From Ciborinia camelliae (lineage: Eukaryota; Ascomycota; Leotiomycetes; Helotiales; Sclerotiniaceae): a stretch of 64,000 nucleotides of DNA. Of the stretch, positions 1-10,321 are shown piece after piece. Position numbers and translations under genes: made by a program. Position 1 is the first letter of the stretch, and every line of letters begins with the position of its first letter. The notes beneath the pieces were generated by a model, which was not told where the DNA came from, searched no databases, and saw only the letters and a program-made list of their open reading frames with translations. The stretch spans positions 62,001 through 126,000 of the forward strand of contig JANPYM010000020.1 of the NCBI GenBank assembly GCA_025890175.1, given 5' to 3'.

Positions 1-44
1 TGGAATATTCAATTATTTCGTCTTTGGGGGTATAAGTGGTCTAG

Positions 45-1163
45 GGATATTGTAAGTTCCCTAATATCATTGAGGAATTTGTTCTAATCCTTCCTAGATT
101 AATCCTCCTCCTCATAAACCTTATCCTCGGAGCTGCAACATTACTTTGGGCACACGATATCGACGATGTATTAAAAAATTGGGGAAAGTCTGGAACTGGT
201 ACAGAAGATTTGGCATGGTATCCTACCGACTTCACACGAGATATAAATCCTATCCCATGTCATTCACATAATGATTATTGGCGAAGAGTACCATTATTCG
301 ATGCATTAAGAGTGGGATGTACAGGAGTAGAAGCGGATGTATGGCTTTTCGATAATGATTTATATGTTGGACATAATACAGCAGCATTACAACGAAATCG
401 AACCTTTCAATCTCTATACATCAACCCACTGGTCGATATCCTCAAACGACAAAATCCCACCACGGACTTTTATAATGGATCAAGTCATGGAGTTTTCGAT
501 GCAGATGATGGGAAATCTCTTATTCTACTTGTAGATGTTAAGACTGGTGGTGAAGAAACTTGGCCATGGGTACTGGAACAACTGGAACCATTAAGAAAAC
601 GTGGATGGCTCTCTTATATGGAAAATGATACTCTACATACTCGACCTATTACTGTTGTTGGAACGGGAAATACACCATTTGATATCCTTACGAAAAATTC
701 AACATATCGCGATGCCTTTTTCGATTCACCACTCGAATCAATGTGGGAACCAAGAAATATCACTGAAGAAGTGAAAGATTGGCCTGATGATGATATAGAT
801 ATAGATTCAGAACATGAACCTACCCAAGACATTCCAATCCCCAACCAAGAATCAAACCAAGGACAAGGAATGTCAGGAGTATCATCCGATACACAATTCA
901 ACACGCTCAACTCATATTACGCTTCTGTCTCTTTTAATAAAGCAGTAGGTAGAATCTGGAGAGGAAAAATCAGTCCCAGACAATTGAAGATCATTCGTGG
1001 ACATATTAGAGGTGCGCATCGTAGGGGATTGAAGGTCAGATATTGGGATCTTCCTAGTTGGCCGATTGGATTGAGAAATCATGTTTGGGATGTTTTGGTT
1101 AAGGAGGGGGTGGATTATTTGAATGTGGATGATTTACGAGCGGCGGCTAAAGGGGTTTGGTGA
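45..1163 (+). CDS. AIM6-like PLC-type phosphodiesterase, 5' partial
   Basis: The protein resembles the fungal altered-inheritance-of-mitochondria protein 6 family, which has a PI-PLC/GDPD-like TIM-barrel fold. Seen: a CHSHNDYW motif followed by a GVEADVWLFDNDLYVGH motif, the usual metal and acid/base residues of this fold, and a C-terminal DYLNVDDL segment. Upstream of residue W (position 213) the frame stays open back to position 45 and encodes a hydrophobic stretch (about 81-152), so the product is probably a type II membrane protein with its catalytic domain outside the cytosol. An in-frame TAG at 42-44 follows a pyrimidine-containing tract ending in CTAG, so I read it as a splice acceptor; the first exon(s) lie left of the window. 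The first in-frame start of the 318-codon stretch at 210 is TTG and is not the true start. Family call is fairly sure; substrate is unknown. Confidence 0.8.
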   Translation, partial: GYCKFPNIIEEFVLILPRLILLLINLILGAATLLWAHDIDDVLKNWGKSGTGTEDLAWYPTDFTRDINPIPCHSHNDYWRRVPLFDALRVGCTGVEADVWLFDNDLYVGHNTAALQRNRTFQSLYINPLVDILKRQNPTTDFYNGSSHGVFDADDGKSLILLVDVKTGGEETWPWVLEQLEPLRKRGWLSYMENDTLHTRPITVVGTGNTPFDILTKNSTYRDAFFDSPLESMWEPRNITEEVKDWPDDDIDIDSEHEPTQDIPIPNQESNQGQGMSGVSSDTQFNTLNSYYASVSFNKAVGRIWRGKISPRQLKIIRGHIRGAHRRGLKVRYWDLPSWPIGLRNHVWDVLVKEGVDYLNVDDLRAAAKGVW

Positions 1164-3153
1164 TGTGGTTGGGGTGGATTTCGTTTGTGGACCAGTGGAG
1201 GAAAGGGGATAGGGAAGTTTAATTTGAGTGATGCGTCAAGGTAGGGTACCTAGGGTCTGGTCTGTTTATATCGTGGTGTGCTGGTGTTGGTATATTAGCA
1301 TTGAGATGGGTATGGATGTGCATATGAAGTTTTTGGTGCACATGAGGTTGCGTTGGTGGTATATAGATGGCGTTTTTCTTTTCCTTGACTTATTTGGTAT
1401 GGGCATGGAGATTAGCATGGAGATTGGGATTCGCATTGGGATTTGCATCGGGGTTGGGTATACCTTTTGGGAGGGAGCGGATTGTTTTTGCATACCTAGG
1501 TATATAATTAATAGAATACTTACCAGGTGGCCGATGCTTGGAGAGCCGACTATTACCAGTAGTATTATACACAAACGAATTGATTGGTTTTTCAATATTG
1601 ATTCAGTTCACTCGGTCTTTTCGTGGGAGTTCCTCATCTGCTGCATAATTAACTCTCGGAATACTGAGTGATCTGATATTCACCTGGTGGATTCTTGGTT
1701 GCACCTGTAGTGGGCGCATTCTCCCAGGTTTCAGCCAAGTCATCATGACCTGCCACAGTACTGGCCCCAGGAGTTTACAGAGTGTATCTCCAGTGTGGTC
1801 AAAGGCACGAACCAATTGAAGAATCCAAATAAACTCATTACTCCAGGGGATATGGGAGCGATATCAGATGCATGGGATGGTGTAGTATTGAAGTCTAGCT
1901 ATGGAAAGTTGCCATGGACATCTTCCTCCCCAACCCGATGCCTATCTGTGATCCCAATGTAACCGTCAACAAAGCGCCCTCAAAATAACTTGGAGAAAAA
2001 GAAAAACATGTACCCCGAGTACTTGCACTCATGTAGGTATCCGTAGAAGATGGAATGCTGCTATAACATGATAGTGAAGCATTCCATCTACGGTTGGGGA
2101 ATGTATGAAATAACGGTGGGTGCATTAGCACACCTTCCTTCTGCGGTCTGGGATTCCCTAGAACTTCTTCTCTCACTCAACCATCTTCGAAACTTCGTAT
2201 TGGTGTAATGGGTTTTGTCGTCGAAATGATATCGTAGATCTGTCGAGTGATTATGTATCTATTTTTTCCCCTTTCTCTATTCTCTATTCTTTTGCGAAAC
2301 GATATGCAATAAATACTTCCCATAAAATGTCTGTTTGCTCTCAGCCATGTGCTCCATAAAGTGGCCATCGTGGAGGAAGAACCCCTTACCTAACCACTGG
2401 ATACCCCTATCAGTTTTCTTTCCATTTGAGTATCCCTTTGGTCAAGCATCACTTCAGTATTGGTAATCTGCACTTTCACAGTCTCAAACATTGGATGGCG
2501 TATAGTACCGAACGTTACATAAATCCTGGTGGTGGACCTCCAGGAGTGGCGGTGCCGGTGCATCCTCTGACGTGGGAACTCCAATCTAGCCCTGCATACG
2601 CTACATGACCATTCTGAAGGATTTTCTTTCTTGTTCTTGTTCTCTGGTGTAGCAAGGCTTCCGTGAGGTGAGGATATTGGGCCATGATCGTATCTATTCA
2701 CATACTATGTATCTCGTGAAAGGGGAGGTGGTCGTTTCGAATGGCGACCCTCCGAATCCATAGTCTCCGATGCGATTCACGAACTTCCGCTTGTGGTACA
2801 TTTCCCCGAAATTTATGTTCATATAATTGGACACACGCGGGCGCGGGCGATGTTGTCTGTCGATGCTGTTATCTTTTAAAGCGTTATCTCCTATTTAACA
2901 TTCTTTCCTGAAGTATCATCAATATTTATCAATGTACTCCGTGTGAGTGTTTCTGTGGCGGTGGCATTTCGAGTTGGCGTAATTTCTGCCAGGCAAGTAC
3001 CATATTCAGGCTTGATTTCACGGTACATTCCTCTATCTCCCTTTTATCTACCATCCGCGGTTGAGATCTCGAGCGGCCTGGTAGAAGGGACTCATTTGTA
3101 TGGCGATATGCCAAGTTCTTCGGGTATCTTCAGTGCAATCCAGAAGTCTAACA
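1164..3153. other. Intergenic, no supported gene
   Basis: Several open frames of 60-150 codons exist on both strands, but none shows family motifs, start context or splice structure that I trust. Around 2615-2700 the sequence resembles 12892-12980 by eye (shared CATTCTGAAGGA-like and TTCTTG-TTCTCTGG-like blocks), which suggests a decayed duplicated segment shared with the 12.6-13.3 kb region. Confidence 0.5.
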
Positions 3154-3525
3154 CTAGAGAATAAGGTCTCTTGAGTAGCATTTCGAACCTTTATCTATAC
3201 CAAAGATCATCAGGGTGGAAGAAATGGGAATTCGAGGCCGCTGAGACGCTGATATCTGTGCTGCTAATTCGCAGTTCTGGCGTGTAGGGCCGTGGATATC
3301 CTTGGGATATTTTGTGCGGTATTCTGCCTTGAAAATTGTACCATCCAAGGTAAAACGGCCACCTTCATTACATCTTCGGCACCAAAGACGATGTGCTCTT
3401 TTAAAATGTGTGGCGGGTGTTTGACGACGATTCTCGAGACGTTTCTGCAGCCGCATCTGATGATTATTTCTTGTGATTTGAATCTGCTGCATCTTCATCC
3501 GCATCGTCATCTCTCCCCCTTCCAT
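3154..3525 (-). CDS. Doubtful small ORF with a CxxC pair
   Basis: A 123-codon ATG-initiated frame. The N-terminal third is rich in M, Q and R; a WCRRC pair sits in the middle and recalls the LWCPRC start of the zinc knuckles in the 36-37.6 kb protein. No second half of a knuckle (H, C) is visible at the right spacing. It may be a relic of a zinc-knuckle gene or chance. Low confidence. Confidence 0.2.
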   Translation of the reverse strand: MEGGEMTMRMKMQQIQITRNNHQMRLQKRLENRRQTPATHFKRAHRLWCRRCNEGGRFTLDGTIFKAEYRTKYPKDIHGPTRQNCELAAQISASQRPRIPISSTLMIFGIDKGSKCYSRDLIL

Positions 3526-3564
3526 CCATCATCCACCATTCTCAAGAGCAGGGGTTTTATGTCC

Positions 3565-3862
3565 AAATGAGAACATTCCAACTCAACCCTCTCTCTATTC
3601 TCCAATAAGAATATTCCAACTCAACCCTCTCTCTATTCTCCAATAAGAATATTCCAACTCAACTCTTCCTTCCATTCTCCAATGAGAATATTCCTACTCA
3701 AAACCTCTCTTTCCAAACATCAACCTCCCCTCCATTCTCCAATGAGAATATTACCCCCTCACATCCTTCTCTCCCCACTTCTCTAATGAGAATATGACCC
3801 CTTGCACCCATCCTTTCCACCAATCCTCACTTCCATTCTCCAATGAGAATATTCCAAATTTG
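3565..3862. repeat. Hairpin array A, 3' of the 541-aa repeat gene
   Basis: Six units contain ATTCTC-CAAT-GAGAAT or variants: 3597-3612, 3635-3650, 3674-3689, 3734-3749, 3779-3792 and 3835-3850. The first two units are 38 bp apart; later spacing is irregular. Each unit can fold with a 5-6 bp stem and a 4-5 base loop (CAAT, CCAAT or TAAT). The array ends about 10 bp beyond the stop codon of the minus-strand gene, so it would lie in that gene's 3' untranslated region. Confidence 0.75.
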
Positions 3863-3872
3863 ATCCTCCTCT

Positions 3873-5498
3873 CTATAAGTTTGCTCGATGTAGCGGACAG
3901 ATTGTGTGGAATTCCATGTGCGTAGGGCTGCCGCATCTACGACATGGCTTGGACATTACATGGTTTCCCATAGAGCCAGACCGGTATTTGATGATTTCAG
4001 GTGGTCCTTTTGGCTCGTCTTCACTGTCCTCTTCGTTATCCTCTTCAGGTAAGTCTTCCAACTGGCCAGATTTCCTACCACGTGCAGGTCTGCTCGATCG
4101 TGTAGAATCTAATTGTTCTCCTTCAGAATCCTCCATATCTATAGTTCTTGGAACTTCTTTGCGTTTCTTGTATTGTCGTTTAGGATGAGCTTGAGCTGAT
4201 GATTCCTCTGCAGAATCCTCCATATCTATAGTTCTTGGAACTTCTTTGCGTTTCTTGTATTGTCGTTTAGGATGAGCTTGAGCTGATGATTCCTCTGCAG
4301 AATCCTCCATATCTATAGTTCTTGGAACTTCTTTACGTTTCTTGTATTGTCGTTTAGGATGAGCTTGAGCTGATGATTCCTCTGCAGAATCCTCCATATC
4401 TATAGTTCTTGGAACTTCTTTACGTTTCTTGTATTGTCGTTTAGGATGAGCTTGAGCTGATGATTCCTCTGCAGAATCCTCCATATCTATAGTTCTTGGA
4501 ACTTCTTTACGTTTCTTGTATTGTCGTTTAGGATGAGCTGATGATTCCTCTGCAGAATCCTCCATATCTATAGTTCTTGGAACTTCTTTACGTTTCTTGT
4601 ATTGTCGTTTAGGATGAGCTGATGATTCCTCTGCAGAATCCTCCATATCCACAGTTCTTGGAACTTCTTTGCGTTTCTTGTATTGTTGTTTAGGATAAGC
4701 TGATGATTCCTCTGCAGAATCCTCCATATCTATAGTTCTTGGAACTTCTTTGCGTTTCTTGGATTTAGCAGGATCTGTTTTACGTCGTTTAGGACGGGAT
4801 GATTTTTCTTCTGCAGAATCCTCTATGTCCATGGTTCTTGGAGCTTCTTTGCGTTTCTTGGATTTAGCTGGATTTGTTTTCCGTTGTTTAGGACGGGATG
4901 ATTTGTCTTCTTCAAAATCCTCTATATCCATGGTTCTTGGAGCTTCTTGACGTCTTTTGGGTTGTCGTTTAGGATGATCTGATGATTCTTCTGCAGAATC
5001 TTCTACATCCATGGTTCTTGCAACACGTTGACGATGCTGTTTTTTCAATGGTGCTGAATTGGTTGAACTTTGTTGACGAATCGCTTCAGGTGTAAGTTGT
5101 TGACGTGCGGACTGTAATTCCAAATGAAGTGATTCAATATCACGTCTGTCAAGGGCTGGTTGTGGTTCTAAGTGGTCTGATTGAGACTGGCTTGGATTGC
5201 CGGCGCCTTCAACCTTCTGGAGCTCAGTAACATCCATACGCAACTGATCAATCTCCTCCTGTTGCTTCTGTATCTGTTCCTGTTGCTTCTGAATCTGTTC
5301 CTGTTGCATCTTGATCTGCATCTGCATTTGTATCTGTAGTATGTCTGGTAATATAAGAGGTGGAGCCTGAAATTGAAAGGCTGCCGGCTGAGCGGGTAAG
5401 CCAGGTGGGTCAATAGCTTGTGGCATCTGGTGAATGTTCTGATGTTCTGGCGTATTTTGATATCTATCAAGGTCATTCTGGTCTGGAATTTCCGCCAT
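3873..5498 (-). CDS. Orphan tandem-repeat nuclear-type protein, zinc-binding-like C-terminus
   Basis: 541 aa, one exon, ATG at 5498. Seen in order: a Q/P/M-rich N-terminus; a Q-rich predicted coiled coil at about residues 53-96 (repeats of QEQIQKQ); a basic/acidic region with about ten tandem units of 24-29 aa carrying KKRKE-PRT-DMEDSAEESS, nearly identical in the centre and more diverged at the ends; an acidic stretch; and a C-terminal cluster C519-x2-C522-x4-H527-x6-C534. The KKRK blocks look like nuclear localisation signals. No known family is recognised. The arrangement (Q/M-rich coil, low complexity, tandem repeats, Cys/His cluster) parallels the 36.0-37.6 kb protein, which suggests a common orphan group. 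The repeats are almost identical at DNA level, so copy number should vary between strains. Confidence 0.7.
   Translation of the reverse strand: MAEIPDQNDLDRYQNTPEHQNIHQMPQAIDPPGLPAQPAAFQFQAPPLILPDILQIQMQMQIKMQQEQIQKQQEQIQKQQEEIDQLRMDVTELQKVEGAGNPSQSQSDHLEPQPALDRRDIESLHLELQSARQQLTPEAIRQQSSTNSAPLKKQHRQRVARTMDVEDSAEESSDHPKRQPKRRQEAPRTMDIEDFEEDKSSRPKQRKTNPAKSKKRKEAPRTMDIEDSAEEKSSRPKRRKTDPAKSKKRKEVPRTIDMEDSAEESSAYPKQQYKKRKEVPRTVDMEDSAEESSAHPKRQYKKRKEVPRTIDMEDSAEESSAHPKRQYKKRKEVPRTIDMEDSAEESSAQAHPKRQYKKRKEVPRTIDMEDSAEESSAQAHPKRQYKKRKEVPRTIDMEDSAEESSAQAHPKRQYKKRKEVPRTIDMEDSAEESSAQAHPKRQYKKRKEVPRTIDMEDSEGEQLDSTRSSRPARGRKSGQLEDLPEEDNEEDSEDEPKGPPEIIKYRSGSMGNHVMSKPCRRCGSPTHMEFHTICPLHRANL
4125..4990 (-). 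repeat. Coding minisatellite, 72-87 bp units
   Basis: Tandem units encode the KKRKEVPRTIDMEDSAEESS block. The run at about 4125-4520 has 87-bp units (with AQAHPKRQY); the next ones lack AQ and are 81 bp; those beyond 4740 are degenerate. All changes in length are multiples of three, so the reading frame is kept. Confidence 0.85.
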
Positions 5499-6320
5499 TT
5501 TGTGTGCCGTCTCACGTAAAGTATCGTTTTGTTGGTAATTTGTTATTTTTCTCAGATTGTGAAATCAACTGTTGGAGGAAGGACAAGCGAAATAAAAGTA
5601 TTAATAATATTCACTGTTAAAATCACAAATCTAGTGAAGACTTTGATACACTAATAAGTGTCTAGAGGAACCTTAAGTTAATATGCATATAGCTTATTTC
5701 TCAAGTTGATGTTGCAAAGGTCTTATATACATCAATGTCAGTATAGAAAGTATGTAGAAGGTGTGTTATTGAAAGCTGGCTACGGAAAAGATAATTCCTA
5801 GATGCAATTTCTATGTAGCTATTGATTGTATATCCATGGTTCACGGATATTCTTTAAGTAACAGTCTAGGCTCTCCATCTGCTTACCTACTATTCGTTGA
5901 TTTCTAACATTCACTCGCTTATACCCCTCTTTTCAAACTTCATTCATTCCACATTGTCAATACTTCCAATTTCATCCAATACAGCTTTTCGGAACAGAAT
6001 GGGAAAATTACCGTCCCGAGGTCTAGGTATACCGATATCCATCCTCTATAGTAATGGCGCCACTTTTTCAATACCAACCTTCACCATTTCATTTATGAAA
6101 CCTCGGACAAGATTATACATTTGTAATTATTGGTTGGGAACTCCGAGTCTTACAAATCTACTTCCGAGATAACTTCCAAGTCACCTTTCAACTCGTAACC
6201 CTCGATTACTTAAACTCCGATATCCCCCACCTTCTTAATTTTTTATAACTCTATCAACCTCCCTTCCACCCCTCTTCCTTCATCTACTTCAACACCACAT
6301 AGCATACACCACTCATCATA
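5499..6320. other. Intergenic between divergent orphan genes
   Basis: Upstream regions of the minus-strand 541-aa gene and the plus-strand family member at 6321. I see no further gene. A pyrimidine-rich stretch (about 6225-6320) precedes the ATG at 6321, as is common for fungal starts. Confidence 0.5.
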
Positions 6321-6874
6321 ATGATAGACGCCGCTTTCCACCTGCAGATCATCAAGGAGAGGGTTCTTCGTGAAGGTGACGTTCAGGGTCCAGTCACAGA
6401 GAAAATCTTTACGGAAACCTACAATACCATCCGTGAGAAGGTGGCCAAAAGGTTCCCCGATCTTTCTGGAGAAGAGGCAGAAATGGAGATAGTCCGAGGT
6501 ATGGCTAGATTCTCTTGTATGTATATTCTTCAACTCTGAATCCACCTTGAAATACTTTTATTGACACACTTATAGTTGGAGGCGGAGGGCGGGCACGATC
6601 AATGTACCCAGCATTGTTCCAGGATGCTCATGTATTCGATCCCGACTTCGCGGAAGCTTTATGGCACACCGATAAATCTGCGGCTATCAATTATCTTGCA
6701 CGACACAGGCTCTATGTTCCACCTGCAGTTCAACCTGCTGCTGCTTCGAGCAACTCTGCTGCTGTGGGCAACTCTGCTGCTGTGGGAAACTCTGCTGCTG
6801 CGGGAAACTCTGCTGCTGCGGGAAACTCTGCTGCTGCGGGAAACTCTGCTGCTGTGGGAAACCTCGCAACCTAG
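6321..6874 (+). CDS. Orphan family member 1 (truncated)
   Basis: Two exons, 6321-6516 and 6576-6874, join in phase 1 (donor GTATGT, acceptor TATAG) to give 164 aa. The N-terminal domain has IKERVLREGDVQGPVTE followed by Y-x4-EKVAKRFPDLSGEEAE and ends in MARFSF at the intron, matching the members at 7765, 14201, 16333 and 16574. Exon 1 is 196 nt, exactly as in the members at 14201 and 16574. Exon 2 starts with a MYPALFQD block and then runs into six NSAA[VA]G repeats of 18 bp. The frame stops right after these repeats, so the conserved basic tail of the family (GRSYMAP ... RSQKRAS-x-HS) is missing. It is probably a truncated copy; whether it is expressed is unknown. No known family recognised. 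Confidence 0.6.
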
Positions 6875-7764
6875 CCTGCCTACAACATATCCATTCTTTC
6901 ATCATCCAATCGACACTACGAACCATTTGGCAACACTACCAACACCAATAGGAAATGATCGAATCGATAGCGTTTTGGGTGTGTAGAAGGGATATTACGT
7001 ATAATACATCACTTTCTTTTCCTCGAGTCATTTGAAGGTCGCTTTGTCAATAGCTACTCCGGGAATTGCATAGAGGCATCACCTTGCAACTATTAGTGAC
7101 TAGATTTCAATAAAATACCTTCTACATACATACTTTCTATCCTGACATGTATGTATGAGATCGAATATCGATGCCCCCTCCATTTAGCACCTCTAAGCAT
7201 AAACAATTAATAGAGAACCTTGCTTGAGTGACCGATTCTTCTCAGTACAATAGTGATAGCCTCGTTGATAGCCTCGTAGATAGCCTCGTAGATTGGTGAA
7301 TGTAAATGCACAATGAGGCAAAAAAGCTAAAACTGGTCCGTGCGGTCTATATGTATAATAGAACCGAATGTACGAGCATTTAAGCGCGCTGCTAGATAGT
7401 TACAAACCATCAAAGGATATTTTCATTTTTCTATTCACTTATATAGTATTATAAGAGTAGAAGGCTATCGACATATTCCTATACTGTTACAATATGATAA
7501 TTGGACTTTTTAAAAAGGAAATAGTTAGTGTTTAGATATAGCATATTATTTTATGTAGATAGATATAGATAGGTAAATACTTCTAAGGTTATTCGAATAT
7601 CACTACCTATACAGATTCATTTCTAGCATACAAAAAGGCGGTCAACGTGACGCGCTAAGGAAAACTCCCCCAAGAAATATTTTGTAAATTCGTTCGATCT
7701 ACATAACAATAACAGCAACAGCAACATCAATCACAGCGACCATTGCGAAAAATCGTTTTTTAAG
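6875..7764. other. Intergenic
   Basis: Remains of the 3' part of the preceding gene may extend to about 6960 (a GNTTNTNR block recalls GNTQQ of the member at 16574). A short tandem run of GATAGCCTCGTA lies near 7253-7292. CAACAGCAACA-rich leader sequence at 7705-7764 precedes the next ATG. No other gene seen. Confidence 0.5.
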
Positions 7765-8796
7765 ATGGCAGAATCAGTAGATACTGCACTTCTGCTGCAG
7801 AAGATCAAAGAGAAAGCTCTTAGAGAGGGTGACGACCAAGGAGAAGTCACCGAAGCAATTTACGAAGAAGAACTTGGCTATGTCAAGAAGAGATTGTTAA
7901 TAAAAAAGCCACAAGATAGCAAATATGAGCATGAGCTTAGACTTGCCAATTCTATGTGCTCATACTTTTGTATGTCAAGTATTCATGCATTGATTGATCG
8001 ACCAACTAACAATTTGATAGGGGGAGATGGTGGCAAGAAGAAGGTCATGGCACAAGAAGTTTTTCCAAAGATGTTCAAAGATGAAAGTCAAGAGCAAGTC
8101 CGAACTAGAACAGAATTAGATTCGATACCAGAAGACCCTAAGCCGAAGCCAACAGCATCAAATACTATTGGAATACCACAGCAACAACAGTCGATGATTG
8201 CTGGCATGTCAGTAGCAGAATTCTTGGAACTCTGCAAGGTTAATCCAGCTGTCGCCGAGAAGGTGTACCATGACTACAACTTGAAAGTCGCAGAAGAAGC
8301 AAGAGTCGCAACAGAGGCAAGAGTCGCAGCAGAGGCAAGAGTCGCAGCAGAGGCAAGAGTCGCAGCAGAGGTAAGAGTCGCAGCAGAGGCAGTAGCCATA
8401 GCCGAGGCAAAGGCTGAAGAGGAAATTGCTGCAGCTTTGGCGCAAAGCCATATACGACAGATGCCAACCGGCAGCACTCAACAGATTGAGGGATTTCCAG
8501 CTGAGTCTGATCCGATTTCTCCAGAAACATCTCACGCGTATTTGAACTCCACACGGAATTCAACCTCTTCGGATGATATCAGAACTATACATGTCGGTCG
8601 TTCATATATGGCTCCACTGGCCCAGAGATCTTCCGCACGTCCAGAGTTGACAAAGACATCTACAGAAGAAGTGCAAAAGCAAAAGTCTACGGACAAGGCG
8701 AAGAAAGAGCATGAGCAAGAAGATGAGACAGAATATAAGCAGCATACTTACAAGAGGCATAGGTCGCAGAAGAGAGCATCCCACTTTCACTCCTAA
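7765..8796 (+). CDS. Orphan family member 2 (complete)
   Basis: Exons 7765-7969 and 8021-8796 (51-bp intron, donor GTATGT, ACTAAC branch site, acceptor GATAG; the intron has no stop in frame, so an unspliced reading is also open) give 326 aa. Domains: N-terminal conserved domain (LLQKIKEKALREGDDQGEVTE, then a Y/R/K-rich helix-like part) ending in YFW at the exon joint; a linker with VFPKMF, the equivalent of LFPELY/LFPDLF in siblings; a GMSVAEF helix block also present at 13.8 kb; five to six VAAEAR repeats of 18 bp forming an Ala/Glu/Arg helix; and the conserved tail RTIHVGRSYMAP ... RHRSQKRASHFHS. The Lys/Arg-rich end could be a nuclear signal. No known family is recognised; function unknown. 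Confidence 0.7.
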   Translation: MAESVDTALLLQKIKEKALREGDDQGEVTEAIYEEELGYVKKRLLIKKPQDSKYEHELRLANSMCSYFCMSSIHALIDRPTNNLIGGDGGKKKVMAQEVFPKMFKDESQEQVRTRTELDSIPEDPKPKPTASNTIGIPQQQQSMIAGMSVAEFLELCKVNPAVAEKVYHDYNLKVAEEARVATEARVAAEARVAAEARVAAEVRVAAEAVAIAEAKAEEEIAAALAQSHIRQMPTGSTQQIEGFPAESDPISPETSHAYLNSTRNSTSSDDIRTIHVGRSYMAPLAQRSSARPELTKTSTEEVQKQKSTDKAKKEHEQEDETEYKQHTYKRHRSQKRASHFHS

Positions 8797-9036
8797 GCCA
8801 CAAGCTTTCCACCACAGATGATTGCATTTGTATGCGACCAGATACGGTATTCGATAGGTAACATCTTACACCACAGAGATCAGAGACCTCAATGGGGAGA
8901 TGACAGAAGAAGAACAAAGCCTTGAAGTTTTAACGTAAAGTCATAAGTTACACATTAAGAGAAAGAGACTATTCTCTAAAAAGACGTGACTTGAGGGGTA
9001 AATTTCGTCAAGGGGTGGTGGTGGATATTGGACTAA

Positions 9037-9917
9037 GTGATTCCTGAAGGAACACAATAAGTCCCCTACCCTACTTTCCGGCCCCCCCTGGTTTCCGGCC
9101 ACCATTTTACACCAAAAACAGCGATTTTAAACCATTTTGAAGTGTTTATAATTCAACAACCAATGAATATTATTAATTGAAATTTGAAATATAGATTCTT
9201 TATATAGTTATTAACTAATATCAAAAAAATTTAAATAATTATATCAATTCGTTGTTGAATAATTAAAGTTTGAACTCTTTTTTTTTTTCCCTATACAAAT
9301 TGTATAGAAAATTAAAAACACGAAAAACATTAATAATATTTTAATAAAAATAATTAAAAATAAATTATAAATTTTTATTGAATCTATAAAGTTCAAGATT
9401 TCTAAAAATATATATTTTATATATATTATAATTTGTAGATAATGTTTTATTAATGATTTAAATTTTGCTAACAAATTAATCAGAAAAAAAAGAAATTTTG
9501 TTAGCGAATTTGAAAAAAATGTAAAATTTAAATTAAAAACTTTTATAACTTTTTATAAAAAATCGCTAAAATTCTAAAAATTTCTATACTAGCTAATAAC
9601 TATATATAGAATCTATATTTTAAATTTCAATTAATATAATCTATTGGTTGTTGAGTTATAGATACGTCAAAATCGCTGTTTTTGGTGTAAAATGGTGGCC
9701 GGAAACTAGGGGGGGCCGGAAAGTAGGGTAGGGGACTTACCTCCTGAAGGAGAAGGTTACCATTTTTGGAACAATGAGTGATTCCTGAAGGAAGCACGAT
9801 ACCTCCTGATGGAGAAGTACCTTAATTGGTATATGATATTTCCTGAAGGATAATATCGATTGATGACTTGCTTTTCGAGCATGGTACATCGACTTGCTTT
9901 TCGAGCATGGTACATCT
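9037..9917. repeat. Hairpin array B, split by a transposon
   Basis: Units: 9037-9055 (arms GTG/CAC around TTCC-TGAA-GGAA), 9739-9757 (ACC/GGT around TCC-TGAA-GGA), 9778-9797 (GTG/CAC), 9800-9819 (TAC/GTA around CTCC-TGAT-GGAG), 9835-9857 (GATATT/AATATC around TCC-TGAA-GGA), then two tandem copies of a TGCT-TTTCG-AGCA hairpin (about 9861-9917), the first with GATG/CATC outer arms. The core is kept while the outer arms change together. The DNA element 9060-9737 has inserted just after the first unit. Confidence 0.75.
9060..9737. mobile_element. TA-flanked element with long terminal inverted repeats (MITE-like)
   Basis: 678 bp flanked by TA on both sides (9058-9059 and 9738-9739). Ends are AGTCCCCTACCC and its reverse complement. 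The inverted repeats can be followed for roughly 170-180 bp inward with scattered, mostly transition differences. The interior is very AT-rich and encodes nothing. TA duplication and structure fit a non-autonomous Tc1/mariner-pogo type element changed by RIP. It interrupts hairpin array B. Confidence 0.85.
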
Positions 9918-10185
9918 TTTTCTTTTTCTTTTAGTAGTAATAATTAGCAATAAATGAAAAATAATACCAATTCATTATGATGTCCTACCGTCGTGATACA
10001 AAGACCAGCCGTGGAATTTTGAGGACTATCAGAACGTGCTCGAGATGCCGCAGGAGGAGGTGGTTGTTACGCTAATACTAGCATTCTTCTATAGCATAAT
10101 GACAACTTCGTCCCTCTTAAACTCTTACAACGTACCCTCATTTCAACCGATACTGGTACTTGTACTTCTACAGAGGAGAACTTGT

Positions 10186-10300
10186 ATAATTCATATAAAA
10201 ATTATAAATGTCTTCTAACAAATAGTTGGGATTAATGGTATCAGTCTGCCAATGTAATAAATCGGGTTTTAGTACCAAGGTAAAGGAATATATCGCCTTG
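10186..10300. repeat. Direct repeat copy 1
   Basis: Pairs with 11069-11192: both contain ATTATAAATG, then GGGAT-AATGGCAT/GGTAT, GTCTGC-AATG-AATAAAT and AAGTAAAGGA-TATCGCC blocks in the same order. Differences are mostly transitions, which fits an old duplication touched by RIP. Confidence 0.65.
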
Positions 10301-10321
10301 TTATTGTATCTGGACCTAAGT

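Noticed and set aside
3565..3862. Regularly spaced repeats as a CRISPR array
   Set aside because: Units are hairpin minisatellites with irregular spacing and repeated spacers, in a eukaryotic genome without cas genes.
8209..8563. Overlapping minus-strand frames with LPLLRLLPLLRL-type repeats
   Set aside because: Shadows of the VAAEAR repeats in orphan family member 2.
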